Below are positions 8,165 through 17,287 of a stretch of 34,210 nucleotides of DNA, in pieces. Below the pieces are notes generated by a model. It made no database searches and was not told the DNA's origin. It worked only from the letters and a program-made list of their open reading frames with translations. The position numbers were made by a program, and so were the translations under genes. The DNA comes from an uncultured Bacillota bacterium. GTDB lineage: Bacteria > Bacillota_I > Bacilli_A > Culicoidibacterales > ZOR0006. The number at the start of each line of letters is the position of its first letter. Position 1 is the stretch's first letter. The DNA lies in contig CAMFJD010000020.1 of the NCBI GenBank assembly GCA_945956935.1, positions 1-34,210 of the forward strand, written 5' to 3'.

Positions 8165-10777
8165 ATGAGTAAATATTATACGCAACAACCTGAGACAGTT
8201 ATTGCAGAATTCGATAGTGAAGTAGCAACAGGATTGAATGACGCTCAAGTAAATGGAAATCGTGAAAAATTTGGGGAAAATGTCTTGCCTGAAGAAAAAC
8301 AAACGCCAATGTGGCTTGTTTTTCTAGGTCAATTTAAAGAACCATTAACACTTATTTTAATTGTTGTTGCAATTATTTCGTTCTTTATCGGGGAATGGAA
8401 AGAAACGATTATTATTGCATTAATTGTAATTTTTAACGCGACAATTGATACGGTTCAGCAAGGAAAAGCACGGAAATCACTAGCTGCTTTAAAACAAATG
8501 GCTGCACCAAAAGCATACGTACGCCGCAATGGTGAAACAGTTGAAATTGATTCAAGTGATATTGTTGTCGGAGATATTATTATTCTAGATGCGGGTCGAT
8601 TTGTTCCAGCTGATATGCGTATTATTGAGGCAAGTAATTTACAGATTAATGAATCTGCTTTAACTGGAGAATCAGTACCGGTTGAAAAACAAGTGCAAGC
8701 AATTATGAAGGATGATGTTGCGTTAGGAGATCAAGTGAATATGGCATTTATGTCAACACTGGTAACTAATGGACGCGGCCTAGGAATTGTCACAGGTACA
8801 GGTATTAAAACGGAAATCGGAAAAATTGCGGATTTAATGACACAACAAGAAGAAACAGAAACACCGTTACAAGCACGTTTAGCAAGTTTAAGTAAAATTA
8901 TTGCAATTATTGCTTTCGTTTTAGCTGTGACAATCTTCTGTATCGATGTTTTTGTTTATGGAACGCTAGCAAATGATTGGAAAGATGCATTAATTACAGC
9001 AAGTGCTGTTGGAGTTGCAGTTGTTCCAGAAAGTTTACCGGTTATTGTATCGATTATTCTAGCACTTGGTGTCGGTCAGATGGCTAAACGTCATGCAATT
9101 GTAAAAAAATTACCGTCTGTTGAAACATTAGGATCAGTGAATGTTATTTGTTCAGATAAAACAGGAACGCTGACACAAAATCGAATGACAATTACAGAAT
9201 TCTATGCGAATAATCAACATGCAAAAGCAACAGAATTAGTGCAAGAAAGTATTGAAAACCAATTATTGTTACAAGCAATGATTTTGTGTAGTGATGCTGA
9301 AATTACTCAACAAGGTGAAATAGGTGATCCAACTGAGATTGCGCTTGTTGATTTTGGGCGTAAATATGGGCAAGTTGAGCAAGCAGTCCGGAATCAATAC
9401 CCACGTATTGATGAACTCCCATTTGATTCGGAGCGTAAAATGATGTCAACTGTGAATACTGTTGACGAACAAAATTATGTCTTTACTAAAGGTGGTGTTG
9501 ATCAATTATTAAAACGAACAACACGAATTATTGAAAATGGACATATTCGAGAATTAACATCAGAAGATTACACACGTATTTTAGCTATGACTGAAACAAT
9601 GTCGTCACAAGCATTACGTGTGCTCGGATTTGCGTATAAATTATACGATGAGGCACAGCCATTTGAAGAAAATCTTGTTTTTATTGGTCTTGTTGGGATG
9701 ATTGATCCACCGCGTTTAGAAGTTAAAGATGCTATTGCGACTGCAACAGCAGCTGGAATTAAAACAGTTATGATTACAGGTGATCACAAAATCACAGCGG
9801 TTGCAATTGCGAAGGATTTAGGTATTACAGAAACGATTGATGAAGCAATGGAAGGTTCAGAACTTGATCAATATACTGATGAGCAATTAATGAAGATTAT
9901 TCCAAATTTCCGTGTATTTGCACGAGTTTCACCAGAGCATAAAGTACGGATTGTTAAGGCATTACAAGCAAATGATCAAGTAGTATCAATGACTGGGGAT
10001 GGTGTGAATGATGCACCTTCATTAAGTGCAGCAGATGTTGGTGTAGCGATGGGAATTACTGGAACAGATGTCGCTAAAGGTGCAGCAGATATTATTTTAA
10101 CTGATGATAATTTTGCAACAATTGTTAATGCGGTAGAAGAAGGACGTAATATTTATAATAAAATCAAACGTGCTGTACTCTTCATTTTAACGACAATTTT
10201 TGGAGAGGCACTCGTTATTTTAATTGCTGTCCTTCTTGGATTAGGCGATCCACTTGCAGCCGTACACGTATTGTGGATTAATTTAATTGTTGAGTCACTT
10301 ATTGCAATTCCGATGGGAATGGATGTTAGCCGTAAAGAAGTGATGCTTGAACAACCACGTCACAAAAATGAAACAATTTTTGTAGGTATTAGTGTAGCAC
10401 TTGTTTCAGGAGCAATCATTGTCGGATTGAATTCATTGGCAACATATTTTGTTGGATTATCGATGTATGATAACACAACTGCGAATGTTGCTCAAACAAT
10501 GACGTTTTTTGTAACAGCAACTGCACCACTACTATATGCATTGAGTCTACGTCTGCCAAGACATTCAGTGTTTTCAAAACATGTATTTGAAAATAAAAAT
10601 TTGTTGATGGCAATTGGATTAGGGTTAGTACTAAACGTATTGTTAGTCATTACACCAGCGAATGTATTGATGAAATTAACACCAATGACGGTAGAACAAT
10701 GGTGTATTGTAGCAGTGTTTACAATATTACCAGTATTAGCAATGGAAATTGTAAAGCTAATTACACGTAAAAAATAA
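8165..10777 (+). CDS. P-type (P2A, calcium-type) cation-transporting ATPase
   Basis: This 870-residue membrane pump has the P2A layout. The actuator motif TGESVPVEK is followed by TM4 with PESLP and by the phosphorylation motif DKTGTLT (Asp331). TGDH, the hinge GDGVNDAPSL and a C-terminal membrane block complete it. It should export Ca2+ or a related divalent cation from the cytoplasm. The TM4 Glu of the ion site is kept. In TM6 the usual N..TD reads WINLIVES, so the Asp ligand is replaced by Glu (about residue 710) and the TM5 Asn position is Ile. Ion specificity is therefore uncertain. ATG 8165 is chosen because GAGGTGAG lies 6-13 bases upstream; a longer reading from 8129 would begin in the -10 box. 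A terminator follows. Confidence 0.85.
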   Translation: MSKYYTQQPETVIAEFDSEVATGLNDAQVNGNREKFGENVLPEEKQTPMWLVFLGQFKEPLTLILIVVAIISFFIGEWKETIIIALIVIFNATIDTVQQGKARKSLAALKQMAAPKAYVRRNGETVEIDSSDIVVGDIIILDAGRFVPADMRIIEASNLQINESALTGESVPVEKQVQAIMKDDVALGDQVNMAFMSTLVTNGRGLGIVTGTGIKTEIGKIADLMTQQEETETPLQARLASLSKIIAIIAFVLAVTIFCIDVFVYGTLANDWKDALITASAVGVAVVPESLPVIVSIILALGVGQMAKRHAIVKKLPSVETLGSVNVICSDKTGTLTQNRMTITEFYANNQHAKATELVQESIENQLLLQAMILCSDAEITQQGEIGDPTEIALVDFGRKYGQVEQAVRNQYPRIDELPFDSERKMMSTVNTVDEQNYVFTKGGVDQLLKRTTRIIENGHIRELTSEDYTRILAMTETMSSQALRVLGFAYKLYDEAQPFEENLVFIGLVGMIDPPRLEVKDAIATATAAGIKTVMITGDHKITAVAIAKDLGITETIDEAMEGSELDQYTDEQLMKIIPNFRVFARVSPEHKVRIVKALQANDQVVSMTGDGVNDAPSLSAADVGVAMGITGTDVAKGAADIILTDDNFATIVNAVEEGRNIYNKIKRAVLFILTTIFGEALVILIAVLLGLGDPLAAVHVLWINLIVESLIAIPMGMDVSRKEVMLEQPRHKNETIFVGISVALVSGAIIVGLNSLATYFVGLSMYDNTTANVAQTMTFFVTATAPLLYALSLRLPRHSVFSKHVFENKNLLMAIGLGLVLNVLLVITPANVLMKLTPMTVEQWCIVAVFTILPVLAMEIVKLITRKK

Positions 10778-10783
10778 AGCTTG

Positions 10784-10811
10784 AAAAAACTTGGAATTTT
10801 CCAAGTTTTTT
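10784..10811 (+). terminator. Intrinsic terminator after the P-type ATPase
   Basis: A 13-bp perfect inverted repeat (10784-10796 with 10799-10811) has A-rich left and T-rich right ends. It could work in both directions. Confidence 0.8.
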
Positions 10812-10850
10812 ATTTTCACATGAAACCGCTATTTTTTAAGTGCATATTAT

Positions 10851-10880
10851 TTGTATTTTTAAGTATAAACTCGTTATAAT
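10851..10880 (+). promoter_or_regulatory. Sigma-A promoter for nox
   Basis: TTGTAT (10851-10856) and a consensus TATAAT (10875-10880) are 18 bases apart. The Rex-type palindrome begins five bases after the -10 box. Confidence 0.65.
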
Positions 10881-10884
10881 GAAT

Positions 10885-10902
10885 TTGTGAATGAATGCAC
10901 AA
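10885..10902. promoter_or_regulatory. Rex-type operator before NADH oxidase
   Basis: TTGTGAATGAATGCACAA matches the Rex consensus TTGTGAA-N4-TTCACAA at 13 of 14 defined positions. It covers the expected transcription start of nox. Rex is the NADH/NAD+-sensing repressor of Gram-positive bacteria, and nox genes are common targets; binding here is inferred. Confidence 0.7.
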
Positions 10903-10932
10903 ATTATTTTTTGACGTTAAGGGGACAAACAT

Positions 10933-12303
10933 ATGAAAGTAGTAGTTATTGGTTGTACGCATGCTGGAACAGCAGCAATTTTAAACACAAAAAAATTATA
11001 TCCAGAGGCAGAAATTACAGTCTATGAACGGAATGAAACAATTTCTTTTTTATCTTGTGGGATTGCTTTATGCGTAGGTGGTGTTGTGAAGGATACAAAT
11101 GGATTGTTTTACTGTTCACCAGAGGCATTGAACGAACTTGGTGTTGTAACAAAAATGCAACATGATGTAACGAGTATTGATGCACAAGCAAAGACACTAG
11201 TAGTACGTGATTTACAAACGGGTGATGTTTCAAATGATAGTTATGATAAATTAATTATGACAACAGGATCATGGCCTATCGTACCAAATTTACCAGGGAG
11301 TGATTTGGGAAATATTGTGTTATCAAAAAACTATGATCATGCAAAAACAATTATTGAGAAAACGCAAGATGATGCGATTCAAAATGTTGTCGTAGTAGGA
11401 GCAGGATATATCGGAATCGAACTTGTAGAAGCCTTTGAAATGCAGGGTAAAAAAGTAACATTAATTGATATTACTGAACGTGTCTTGGCTAAATATCTAG
11501 ATGAAGAATTTACAACTGTGGCAGAGGCAGAAATGACGAAACGTGGTGTAACACTTGCCTTAGGGGAGTGTGTAGAAAGCTTTGATGGAATACATGGAAA
11601 GGTGACTACGGTTATAACAGATAAAAATACATATGATGCAGATCTCGTTGTGATGTGTATTGGATTCCGTCCGAATACAGGGCTGCTATCAGGACAAGTT
11701 GATATGTTAGCAAATGGTGCTATTGTTGTGGACGCATATATGCGTTCAAGTAATCCTGATATTTTTGCTGCTGGGGATAGTGCAACTATTTTTTATAATC
11801 CGACAAAGAAATGGGAATATATTCCACTTGCAACAAATGCGGTACGAATGGGAACACTCGTTGCACATAATTTATTGGCACCAACACTCCGTTACTTAGG
11901 AACACAAGGGACATCAGGGATTAAAATTTATGAAGAAAATTATGCATGCACAGGATTAACGGTTGAACTTGCACAAGATGCCGGTGTTGATGTGCGAGTA
12001 GCAACGGTGACGGATGCATACCGACCAGAATTTATGCCAACACATGAAGAAATTACAATGAAACTTGTGTATCGAAGTGCAGATCACGTTGTCGTTGGGG
12101 CACAATTAATGTCTAAAGTTGATTTAACAGCAATTATCAATACTGTGTCACTAGCAATTCAAAAAGAAGTAACAATCGATGAATTAGCATTTACTGATTT
12201 CTTTTTCCAACCACACTACAACAAACCATGGAATATTTTAAATTTAGCCGGCTTAGAAGCAATGCAAATTGCGAGTGCTGAAAAATTTAATGAAGTTGAA
12301 TAG
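10933..12303 (+). CDS. nox: NADH oxidase, FAD- and Cys-dependent (Nox / CoA-disulfide reductase family)
   Basis: This 456-residue cytoplasmic flavoprotein belongs to the family of water-forming NADH oxidases, NADH peroxidases and CoA-disulfide reductases. The FAD site GCTHAG is at residues 7-12 with the conserved His10. The single redox cysteine is Cys42 in SFLSCGIAL. The NADH-binding VVVVGAGYIGIELVE and the second FAD motif (DIFAAGDSA) follow, and a dimerisation domain ends the protein. It would regenerate NAD+ using oxygen, a role that fits the Rex-type operator. AAGGGGA precedes the ATG. Separation from CoA-disulfide reductase by sequence alone is not absolute. The DUF309 gene follows after three bases. 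Confidence 0.85.
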   Translation: MKVVVIGCTHAGTAAILNTKKLYPEAEITVYERNETISFLSCGIALCVGGVVKDTNGLFYCSPEALNELGVVTKMQHDVTSIDAQAKTLVVRDLQTGDVSNDSYDKLIMTTGSWPIVPNLPGSDLGNIVLSKNYDHAKTIIEKTQDDAIQNVVVVGAGYIGIELVEAFEMQGKKVTLIDITERVLAKYLDEEFTTVAEAEMTKRGVTLALGECVESFDGIHGKVTTVITDKNTYDADLVVMCIGFRPNTGLLSGQVDMLANGAIVVDAYMRSSNPDIFAAGDSATIFYNPTKKWEYIPLATNAVRMGTLVAHNLLAPTLRYLGTQGTSGIKIYEENYACTGLTVELAQDAGVDVRVATVTDAYRPEFMPTHEEITMKLVYRSADHVVVGAQLMSKVDLTAIINTVSLAIQKEVTIDELAFTDFFFQPHYNKPWNILNLAGLEAMQIASAEKFNEVE

Positions 12304-12306
12304 GCA

Positions 12307-12771
12307 ATGGAATTTCCAGCTGAGTATATGACATTTCTCCTTGTTTTTCATACATCGCGTGATTATTTTGTTTGCCATGACTTACTTGAAGAGCTATGGC
12401 GCGAAGATAGCCTTACTCTCGATAAAAGTCACGTCTATGTCGGCTTGTTACAATTTGCTGTAGCGATGTATCATTGGCGACGCAATAATATGAGAGGTGC
12501 TCAGTTATTAATGACGGGTAGTTATGATAAACTCATTTTGCGGCAATCAGAATTAGAAGAACTTGGTATCAATAGTGAACGTTTATTAGGCTTGATTGCA
12601 ACAGCACAACGAGATATATTTTCTGGATGTGCGTATGCGAGTGTAATGATTCCGCTAAGGCCATCACTACAAATGGAGTGTATGAAACAGTGTGAAAAGC
12701 AAGGGTTACTATTTGGCCAAGCGAGTGATATGAAGGATGAATACATAATTCATCGACACCTCTATAAATGA
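12307..12771 (+). CDS. DUF309 family protein (YpuF-like)
   Basis: This 154-residue protein carries the DUF309 hallmark DYFVCHDLLEELWRE near the N-terminus, followed by YVGLLQFAVAMYHWRRNN. The repeated His, Glu and Trp pattern suggests a helical bundle that could bind a metal, but the function is unknown. It begins three bases after the nox stop with no clear ribosome binding site of its own, so it is probably translated by coupling and made together with NADH oxidase. A terminator immediately follows its stop. Confidence 0.75.
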   Translation: MEFPAEYMTFLLVFHTSRDYFVCHDLLEELWREDSLTLDKSHVYVGLLQFAVAMYHWRRNNMRGAQLLMTGSYDKLILRQSELEELGINSERLLGLIATAQRDIFSGCAYASVMIPLRPSLQMECMKQCEKQGLLFGQASDMKDEYIIHRHLYK

Positions 12772-12796
12772 AAACCTACAATTGTAGGTTTTTTTT
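12771..12796 (+). terminator. Intrinsic terminator of the nox-DUF309 operon
   Basis: A 9-bp stem (12771-12779 with 12784-12792) with an AATT loop is followed by a T run to 12796. It overlaps the last base of the DUF309 stop. Confidence 0.85.
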
Positions 12797-12882
12797 GTTA
12801 AAAGCGAATAGTTAATTAAAAACGTTTGATAGCAATAGGTTATTTGCTTGTTTTTCAGTATAATAAAAAACGGAAGTAATAA

Positions 12883-13491
12883 ATGGAGGTGGAGCATGTG
12901 GATGTAGTAGGAACATACAGTCAAATCCAAATACCATACATCATATTTGTGCTTGGAAGTATCTGCATTATTAGTTGCTTGTTATGGAAAGAACGTTCAT
13001 GGAAAAATTTCATGTGTGGTTTGTTTATTGCATACTGTCTGCATGTTGTGTATTTTGGTTTTTTTAGTACACCATTATATATAGGGTATGATAATGTAGC
13101 GATTGAAAGTTTGACAGCCAAGTTCGGTGTTCACCCATTTTTATTTAAAAATTTAATTCCTTTCCGATCGTTTTTTGACCAGTTGATATGGGATTATTAC
13201 GATTCATCTGTTTTGTTAAATGTTATTTTCACGGTACCACTTGGTGTTTTTATCGTGATTTTTGAGACTATGAATCATCATAAAATATTGATACGGGATG
13301 TCATTGGAAAAGGAATGTTATTTTCACTTGGAATTGAAAGTACTCAACTTTTATTGAACATGTTACTCGGTTATCGCTATCGGATTGTAACTATTGATGA
13401 TGTAATAATGAATACAATTGGTACAGTTTTAGGTGGAGTTTTGGTGATAATTGGCATTAACTGCTGGAAGCGAATAAGAAGGAGTAAATAA
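12883..13491 (+). CDS. VanZ-like integral membrane protein
   Basis: This protein of about 200 residues has four or five hydrophobic segments and the VanZ signatures: NLIPF, LLNVIFTVPLGVF, SLGIESTQLLL and DDVIMNTIGTVLGG. VanZ relatives can lower sensitivity to glycopeptides such as teicoplanin, but most members have no known role. Two starts are possible: ATG 12883, behind GGAAG, or GTG 12898, behind a strong GGAGGTGG (12885-12892) with 5-base spacing. The GTG is quite plausible and would give 197 residues. It directly precedes the ABC-F gene, whose ATG follows its stop codon without a gap. Confidence 0.8.
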   Translation: MEVEHVDVVGTYSQIQIPYIIFVLGSICIISCLLWKERSWKNFMCGLFIAYCLHVVYFGFFSTPLYIGYDNVAIESLTAKFGVHPFLFKNLIPFRSFFDQLIWDYYDSSVLLNVIFTVPLGVFIVIFETMNHHKILIRDVIGKGMLFSLGIESTQLLLNMLLGYRYRIVTIDDVIMNTIGTVLGGVLVIIGINCWKRIRRSK

Positions 13492-15384
13492 ATGATAGTT
13501 TTACAAGCAAATATGGTAGAGAAAAGTTTTTTAGGAACTCCATTACTGATGAACATTAGTTTTGATGTTCAAAGTGGACAACGTATTGCACTCGTTGGGA
13601 GAAACGGAGCTGGGAAGTCAACGTTATTAAAAATGATTGTTGGGAAAGAAAGTCATGATAGTGGAACGATTTCGATTCCTAAACAAGTGACAATTGGTTA
13701 TTTAGATCAACATACAGGTCTTGAAAGTGATCGAACAATTTGGGAAGAATTAATGCTAGTTTTTCACGAATTAAAAAAAATTGAAAAGCAATTAGAGTTG
13801 CTGAGTATTGAGATTACAACAGCAACGGGAACAAACCTAGAGAAAGTGATGAACCAGTACGATCAGTTACAGCAGCAATTTAGTGAGCGTGGGGGTTATC
13901 AATACGAAAAAGAGGCACGAACTGTTTTACATGGTTTTGGCTTTGATGAAACATTTTATGATAGACCAGTTACTAGTTTAAGTGGAGGACAAAAAACGCG
14001 CGTTGCTTTTGTTCGCCTTCTACTCACTCAACCTGAGTTACTTATTTTGGATGAACCAACGAATCACCTCGATGTTGAGACGGTGACATGGTTAGAGACA
14101 TATTTGCAAAATTACCCAGGAGCACTTGTACTTGTCTCACATGATCGCTACTTTCTTGATCGAATTGTTACACAAGTATATGAATTATCACGAGCTAAAA
14201 TGACACGATATCATGGGAATTATTCACGTTATATTGAGCAAAAGCAACAAGATTACGAGAAACATGTGAAGCAATACGAGGCACAACAAAAGGAAATTGA
14301 ACGATTGCAGACATTTGTTGACAAAAATATTGCTCGCGCAACAAGTTCAAATGCAGCTAAAAGTAAACAAAAGGCATTAGCAAAAATGGAACTAATTGAT
14401 GAACCGTTAGGTGGTGAAAAACAAGCACACGTACGTTTTGTTGCTAAAGTTCAAACTGGGAAAGATGTGCTTACTTTAGATGATGTAACAATTGGATATG
14501 ACGAAAAAACACCATTAGCACAACATATTTCATGTCATTTTTATCGTGGAGATCGCGTGGCAGTAGTAGGCCCAAATGGTGTGGGAAAAACAACACTATT
14601 AAAAACAATGTTGAAACATTTACCTGTACTGAATGGAACAATTCAAGAAGGATACCATTTAGAATATGGTTACTTTGATCAAGAGGATGAGTCATTAGAT
14701 CCGAAAAAAACAATTTTAGACGAAGTGTGGGATGAGTTTCCTTTATTGCCACAAACGACAGTTCGAACAGCACTGGGGAATGTATTATTTACAGGAGAAG
14801 ACGTACAAAAAACAATTGGTCAATTGAGTGGTGGCGAGAAAGCAAAAGTGAAATTAGCAAAATTATTTTTACAAGGACCTAATGTGCTTATTATGGATGA
14901 GCCAACGAATCACCTTGATTTAGAAAGTAAAGCAATGTTAGAGACAGCACTCAAAAATTATAATGGGACAGTCATATTTGTTTCGCATGATCGTTATTTT
15001 ATGAATGAACTAGCTACAAAAGTATTGGCATTAACAGCAACACAAGCAACAACGTATCATGGGAATTATGCCTATTATTTAGAAAAATGTGAGCCAGAAG
15101 TAGTTGATTTACAGGTAGATGAGCCAACAAAGAATCAATTGAGTTATGCGGAGTCTAAAGTAAAGCGACGTGAGCAACAACAATTGAAACGTAAAATCGA
15201 AGCAGTTGAGCAAACAATAGCTGAATTAGAGGATGCAATTGAGCAACTACAAGCTCAGTTATTATTACCTGACGTATATCAAGATTATCAGCGCGCAAGG
15301 GATGTACAAGCAAAAATTGATGAACATCAAGTTGAATTAGAAGCATCACTTGAGTTATGGGAAGAGTATGTTGCACAGGAATAA
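13492..15384 (+). CDS. ABC-F family ATPase (YdiF/Uup-like, ribosome-associated)
   Basis: This 630-residue protein has two ABC domains and no membrane segments. Domain 1 has GRNGAGKST and signature LSGGQKTRVAF. The linker (about residues 240-305) is charged and helical, as in ABC-F factors that reach into the ribosomal E site. Domain 2 has GPNGVGKTT and LSGGEKAKVKLA. Both Walker B motifs are intact (LDEPTNHLD and MDEPTNHLD). A coiled coil of about 80 residues forms the C-terminus, as in the YdiF/Uup group. It probably helps translating ribosomes; antibiotic protection is possible but not shown. AAGGAG inside the end of the VanZ gene serves its start. Confidence 0.85.
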   Translation: MIVLQANMVEKSFLGTPLLMNISFDVQSGQRIALVGRNGAGKSTLLKMIVGKESHDSGTISIPKQVTIGYLDQHTGLESDRTIWEELMLVFHELKKIEKQLELLSIEITTATGTNLEKVMNQYDQLQQQFSERGGYQYEKEARTVLHGFGFDETFYDRPVTSLSGGQKTRVAFVRLLLTQPELLILDEPTNHLDVETVTWLETYLQNYPGALVLVSHDRYFLDRIVTQVYELSRAKMTRYHGNYSRYIEQKQQDYEKHVKQYEAQQKEIERLQTFVDKNIARATSSNAAKSKQKALAKMELIDEPLGGEKQAHVRFVAKVQTGKDVLTLDDVTIGYDEKTPLAQHISCHFYRGDRVAVVGPNGVGKTTLLKTMLKHLPVLNGTIQEGYHLEYGYFDQEDESLDPKKTILDEVWDEFPLLPQTTVRTALGNVLFTGEDVQKTIGQLSGGEKAKVKLAKLFLQGPNVLIMDEPTNHLDLESKAMLETALKNYNGTVIFVSHDRYFMNELATKVLALTATQATTYHGNYAYYLEKCEPEVVDLQVDEPTKNQLSYAESKVKRREQQQLKRKIEAVEQTIAELEDAIEQLQAQLLLPDVYQDYQRARDVQAKIDEHQVELEASLELWEEYVAQE

Positions 15385-15409
15385 AAATACGAAAGGAGTA
15401 TACTCATTT

Positions 15410-16042
15410 ATGAAGTGGAAGTATGATTGGTTTTTTACAATTGGGATGTTGGTAGCAACTATTGGAATAGGGATATATGCATATTTAAATGGAAATTCAG
15501 TCCGTGTTATGGATAGTGGGTTGTTATTTATAACAAGTGTTTTGACAATTATTGTTTTTGTTCAATTACGTGTTATAAAGTTTGCCAGTGTTCATTTTTT
15601 AGCACAGTTTTTTATATTCTTAGCATTATTTATTGGTAAATTCTTTGATGTGTATGCCTATTTTCCTTGGTGGGATACATTTTTACATGCCATATCGGGA
15701 GTAATGCTTGGCTTAGCTGCTTTACTCGTGCTTGGTATGTTAGTGCCAAGACAATTTATTCGTCAGTTGTCGCCAGTTTTTTTGGTTGTTTTCGTGTGTT
15801 GTTTTGGTATCGCTATGGCAGGTATTTGGGAAATTTTCGAATTTGCAGGTGATACATTATTTGGCTTCCAGTCACAAGGAAATAGTTTGTGGGATACGAT
15901 GATTGATATTACTATGGGAACTGCTGGGAGTCTAATTGTTGCTCCGTTTGCTTATATTCATCAAAAGAATGGAAATATTCGTTTAATGCGTGACTTATTA
16001 CAGATGGGTAATCAAACAATGGGTGGTCGAGATGCAGCCTAA
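15410..16042 (+). CDS. DUF2238/YjdF-like polytopic membrane protein
   Basis: This 210-residue protein has about six membrane segments. Two motifs resemble the YjdF/DUF2238 family: WWDTFLHAISGVMLG, with an Asp-His pair in a helix, and GIWEIFEF followed by LWDTMIDITMGTAGS. The conserved acidic and His residues within the membrane suggest metal or proton handling, but no function is established. AAAGGAG precedes ATG 15410; an upstream in-frame ATG lies inside the ABC-F gene and has no ribosome binding site. The 3' end overlaps the next gene, the cyclase-like one, by 11 bases, so the two are likely translated together. Confidence 0.6.
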   Translation: MKWKYDWFFTIGMLVATIGIGIYAYLNGNSVRVMDSGLLFITSVLTIIVFVQLRVIKFASVHFLAQFFIFLALFIGKFFDVYAYFPWWDTFLHAISGVMLGLAALLVLGMLVPRQFIRQLSPVFLVVFVCCFGIAMAGIWEIFEFAGDTLFGFQSQGNSLWDTMIDITMGTAGSLIVAPFAYIHQKNGNIRLMRDLLQMGNQTMGGRDAA

Positions 16043-16589
16043 AGAGATGGAAATTGTTGCTTTTTGTATCGACGTTCGTGGATACAAGCAGTTATTAGCT
16101 ACTTCAAAAGAGGAGTTAGCGGCGATTCTAGTTGAGTTTATTGCATATGTAAAGCACTACATTAATCAAATGCCCCATGTTCGACAAGTGAGCGTTCAAG
16201 GTGATGCGATTATTTGTGTGTGTGAAATAGTGGAAGATACTGATATAGTTACAGTATGGATGCAGTTGATGACACTTGTATCAGAACAATATCGATTGAA
16301 GGACCGATTAATGTCGCAGTCACTCTCAACTATTCAGTTTGGGATTGGAATAGATTGTGGATACGTTTATCATCAATCGACATGTATAGAAGCTCCACAT
16401 GGTGATTTATATGTTGGTGGTGTTATTAGTCAAGCTATTCGATGTAGTGATCACGCATGTCGTCCACCGAAGCCGTATGCTGTTATTGTAACGCCAACAG
16501 TCAGTAAGCGTCTCAGTGGCAAATGGAATTTGATTGAAACTGAGACTAGAACAACATATTTTGGTTGGAATAGTAAGGAGAAAAAGTGA
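16032..16589 (+). CDS. Stand-alone class III adenylyl/guanylyl cyclase-like protein
   Basis: This 185-residue soluble protein looks like a single class III nucleotide cyclase homology domain. FCIDVRGY holds the first metal Asp (Asp14), and QGDAII holds the second (Asp58). Their spacing of 44 residues is that of mammalian adenylyl cyclase C1 domains. IQFGIGIDCG matches the central strand and turn. GGVISQAIRCSD resembles the VNxAAR segment; it keeps the catalytic Arg (Arg137) but has Ser133 where the transition-state Asn is expected. It may be an active cyclase, an unusual one or a pseudoenzyme. No sensor domain is attached. Its start lies inside the preceding membrane-protein gene, and its stop lies in the ribosome binding site of the following transporter gene. 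Confidence 0.6.
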   Translation: MQPKEMEIVAFCIDVRGYKQLLATSKEELAAILVEFIAYVKHYINQMPHVRQVSVQGDAIICVCEIVEDTDIVTVWMQLMTLVSEQYRLKDRLMSQSLSTIQFGIGIDCGYVYHQSTCIEAPHGDLYVGGVISQAIRCSDHACRPPKPYAVIVTPTVSKRLSGKWNLIETETRTTYFGWNSKEKK

Positions 16590-16600
16590 GGTGATTTGTC

Positions 16601-17287
16601 TTGTTAACAGTGAAAAATTTAACGTATATAATTGAGCAACAGATTGTATTAAATGATGTCAATTTTGAGATTGAAACGGGTGATTTCGCAGCGGTTATTG
16701 GGCCAAATGGATCTGGAAAATCAACATTACTTAAATGTTTACTTGGTATGAATACGAAGTACGAAGGATCAATTTTGTATGATGAATTGCCATTGAAACA
16801 ATTTTTAAAGCGAGAGAAAATAGGCTATGTGGCTCAACACAGTTTACGATATAATAATTCAATCCCGGTGAGTGTTCAAGAAGTCGTAGCAACGGGATGT
16901 GAAAATTTGATTGGTACAAAAAAAGCAATTGCACAAGCACTTGAGAAAGTTGGACTTATCGGATTTGAGAAGAAACGTTTGAGTGAGCTTTCAGGTGGGC
17001 AGCAACAACGAGTTTTCATTGCTCGTGCCTTAGCAATGAAACCGAGATTACTTGTGTTAGATGAACCGACAGTAGGGATAGATCAAGCGCGTGTGAAAGA
17101 ATTCTATGCATTAATGATGCAGTTACATCGTGAAGGGATGACAATTATTTTAGTGAGCCATGATGTTCACTTAATGAATGCAGAGATTACGAAAGTAATT
17201 GCGATTAATCAAGGAGTTGCGTTTAACGGAAACTATGAGGCGTATCGACGCTATCATGCAAATTATTGTGAGTGTGGTGAGAGTTAA
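16601..17287 (+). CDS. znuC: Metal ABC transporter ATPase (ZnuC/AdcC-like)
   Basis: This 228-residue ABC ATPase has Walker [10 protein letters not shown], signature [15 protein letters not shown], Walker B LLVLDEPT and the switch His in VSHDVH. The pattern is that of zinc/manganese importers, and its partner is a clear ABC-3 permease. The C-terminal tail contains His and Cys residues that could touch metal. It starts at TTG 16601 behind GAGGTGA, which overlaps the stop of the cyclase-like gene. Zn2+ and Mn2+ types cannot be told apart here. No Zur- or MntR-like box is evident. Confidence 0.8.
   Translation: MLTVKNLTYIIEQQIVLNDVNFEIETGDFAAVIGPNGSGKSTLLKCLLGMNTKYEGSILYDELPLKQFLKREKIGYVAQHSLRYNNSIPVSVQEVVATGCENLIGTKKAIAQALEKVGLIGFEKKRLSELSGGQQQRVFIARALAMKPRLLVLDEPTVGIDQARVKEFYALMMQLHREGMTIILVSHDVHLMNAEITKVIAINQGVAFNGNYEAYRRYHANYCECGES

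Noticed and set aside
12522-13121. Minus-strand reading frames of 66-74 codons across the DUF309 and VanZ genes.
   Set aside because: They lie opposite well-supported genes, lack ribosome binding sites and show no domain pattern.
15410-16589. A Pycsar-type defence operon (cyclase plus membrane effector).
   Set aside because: The membrane protein has no cyclic-nucleotide-binding domain, and the neighbours are housekeeping-like genes with host codon use.
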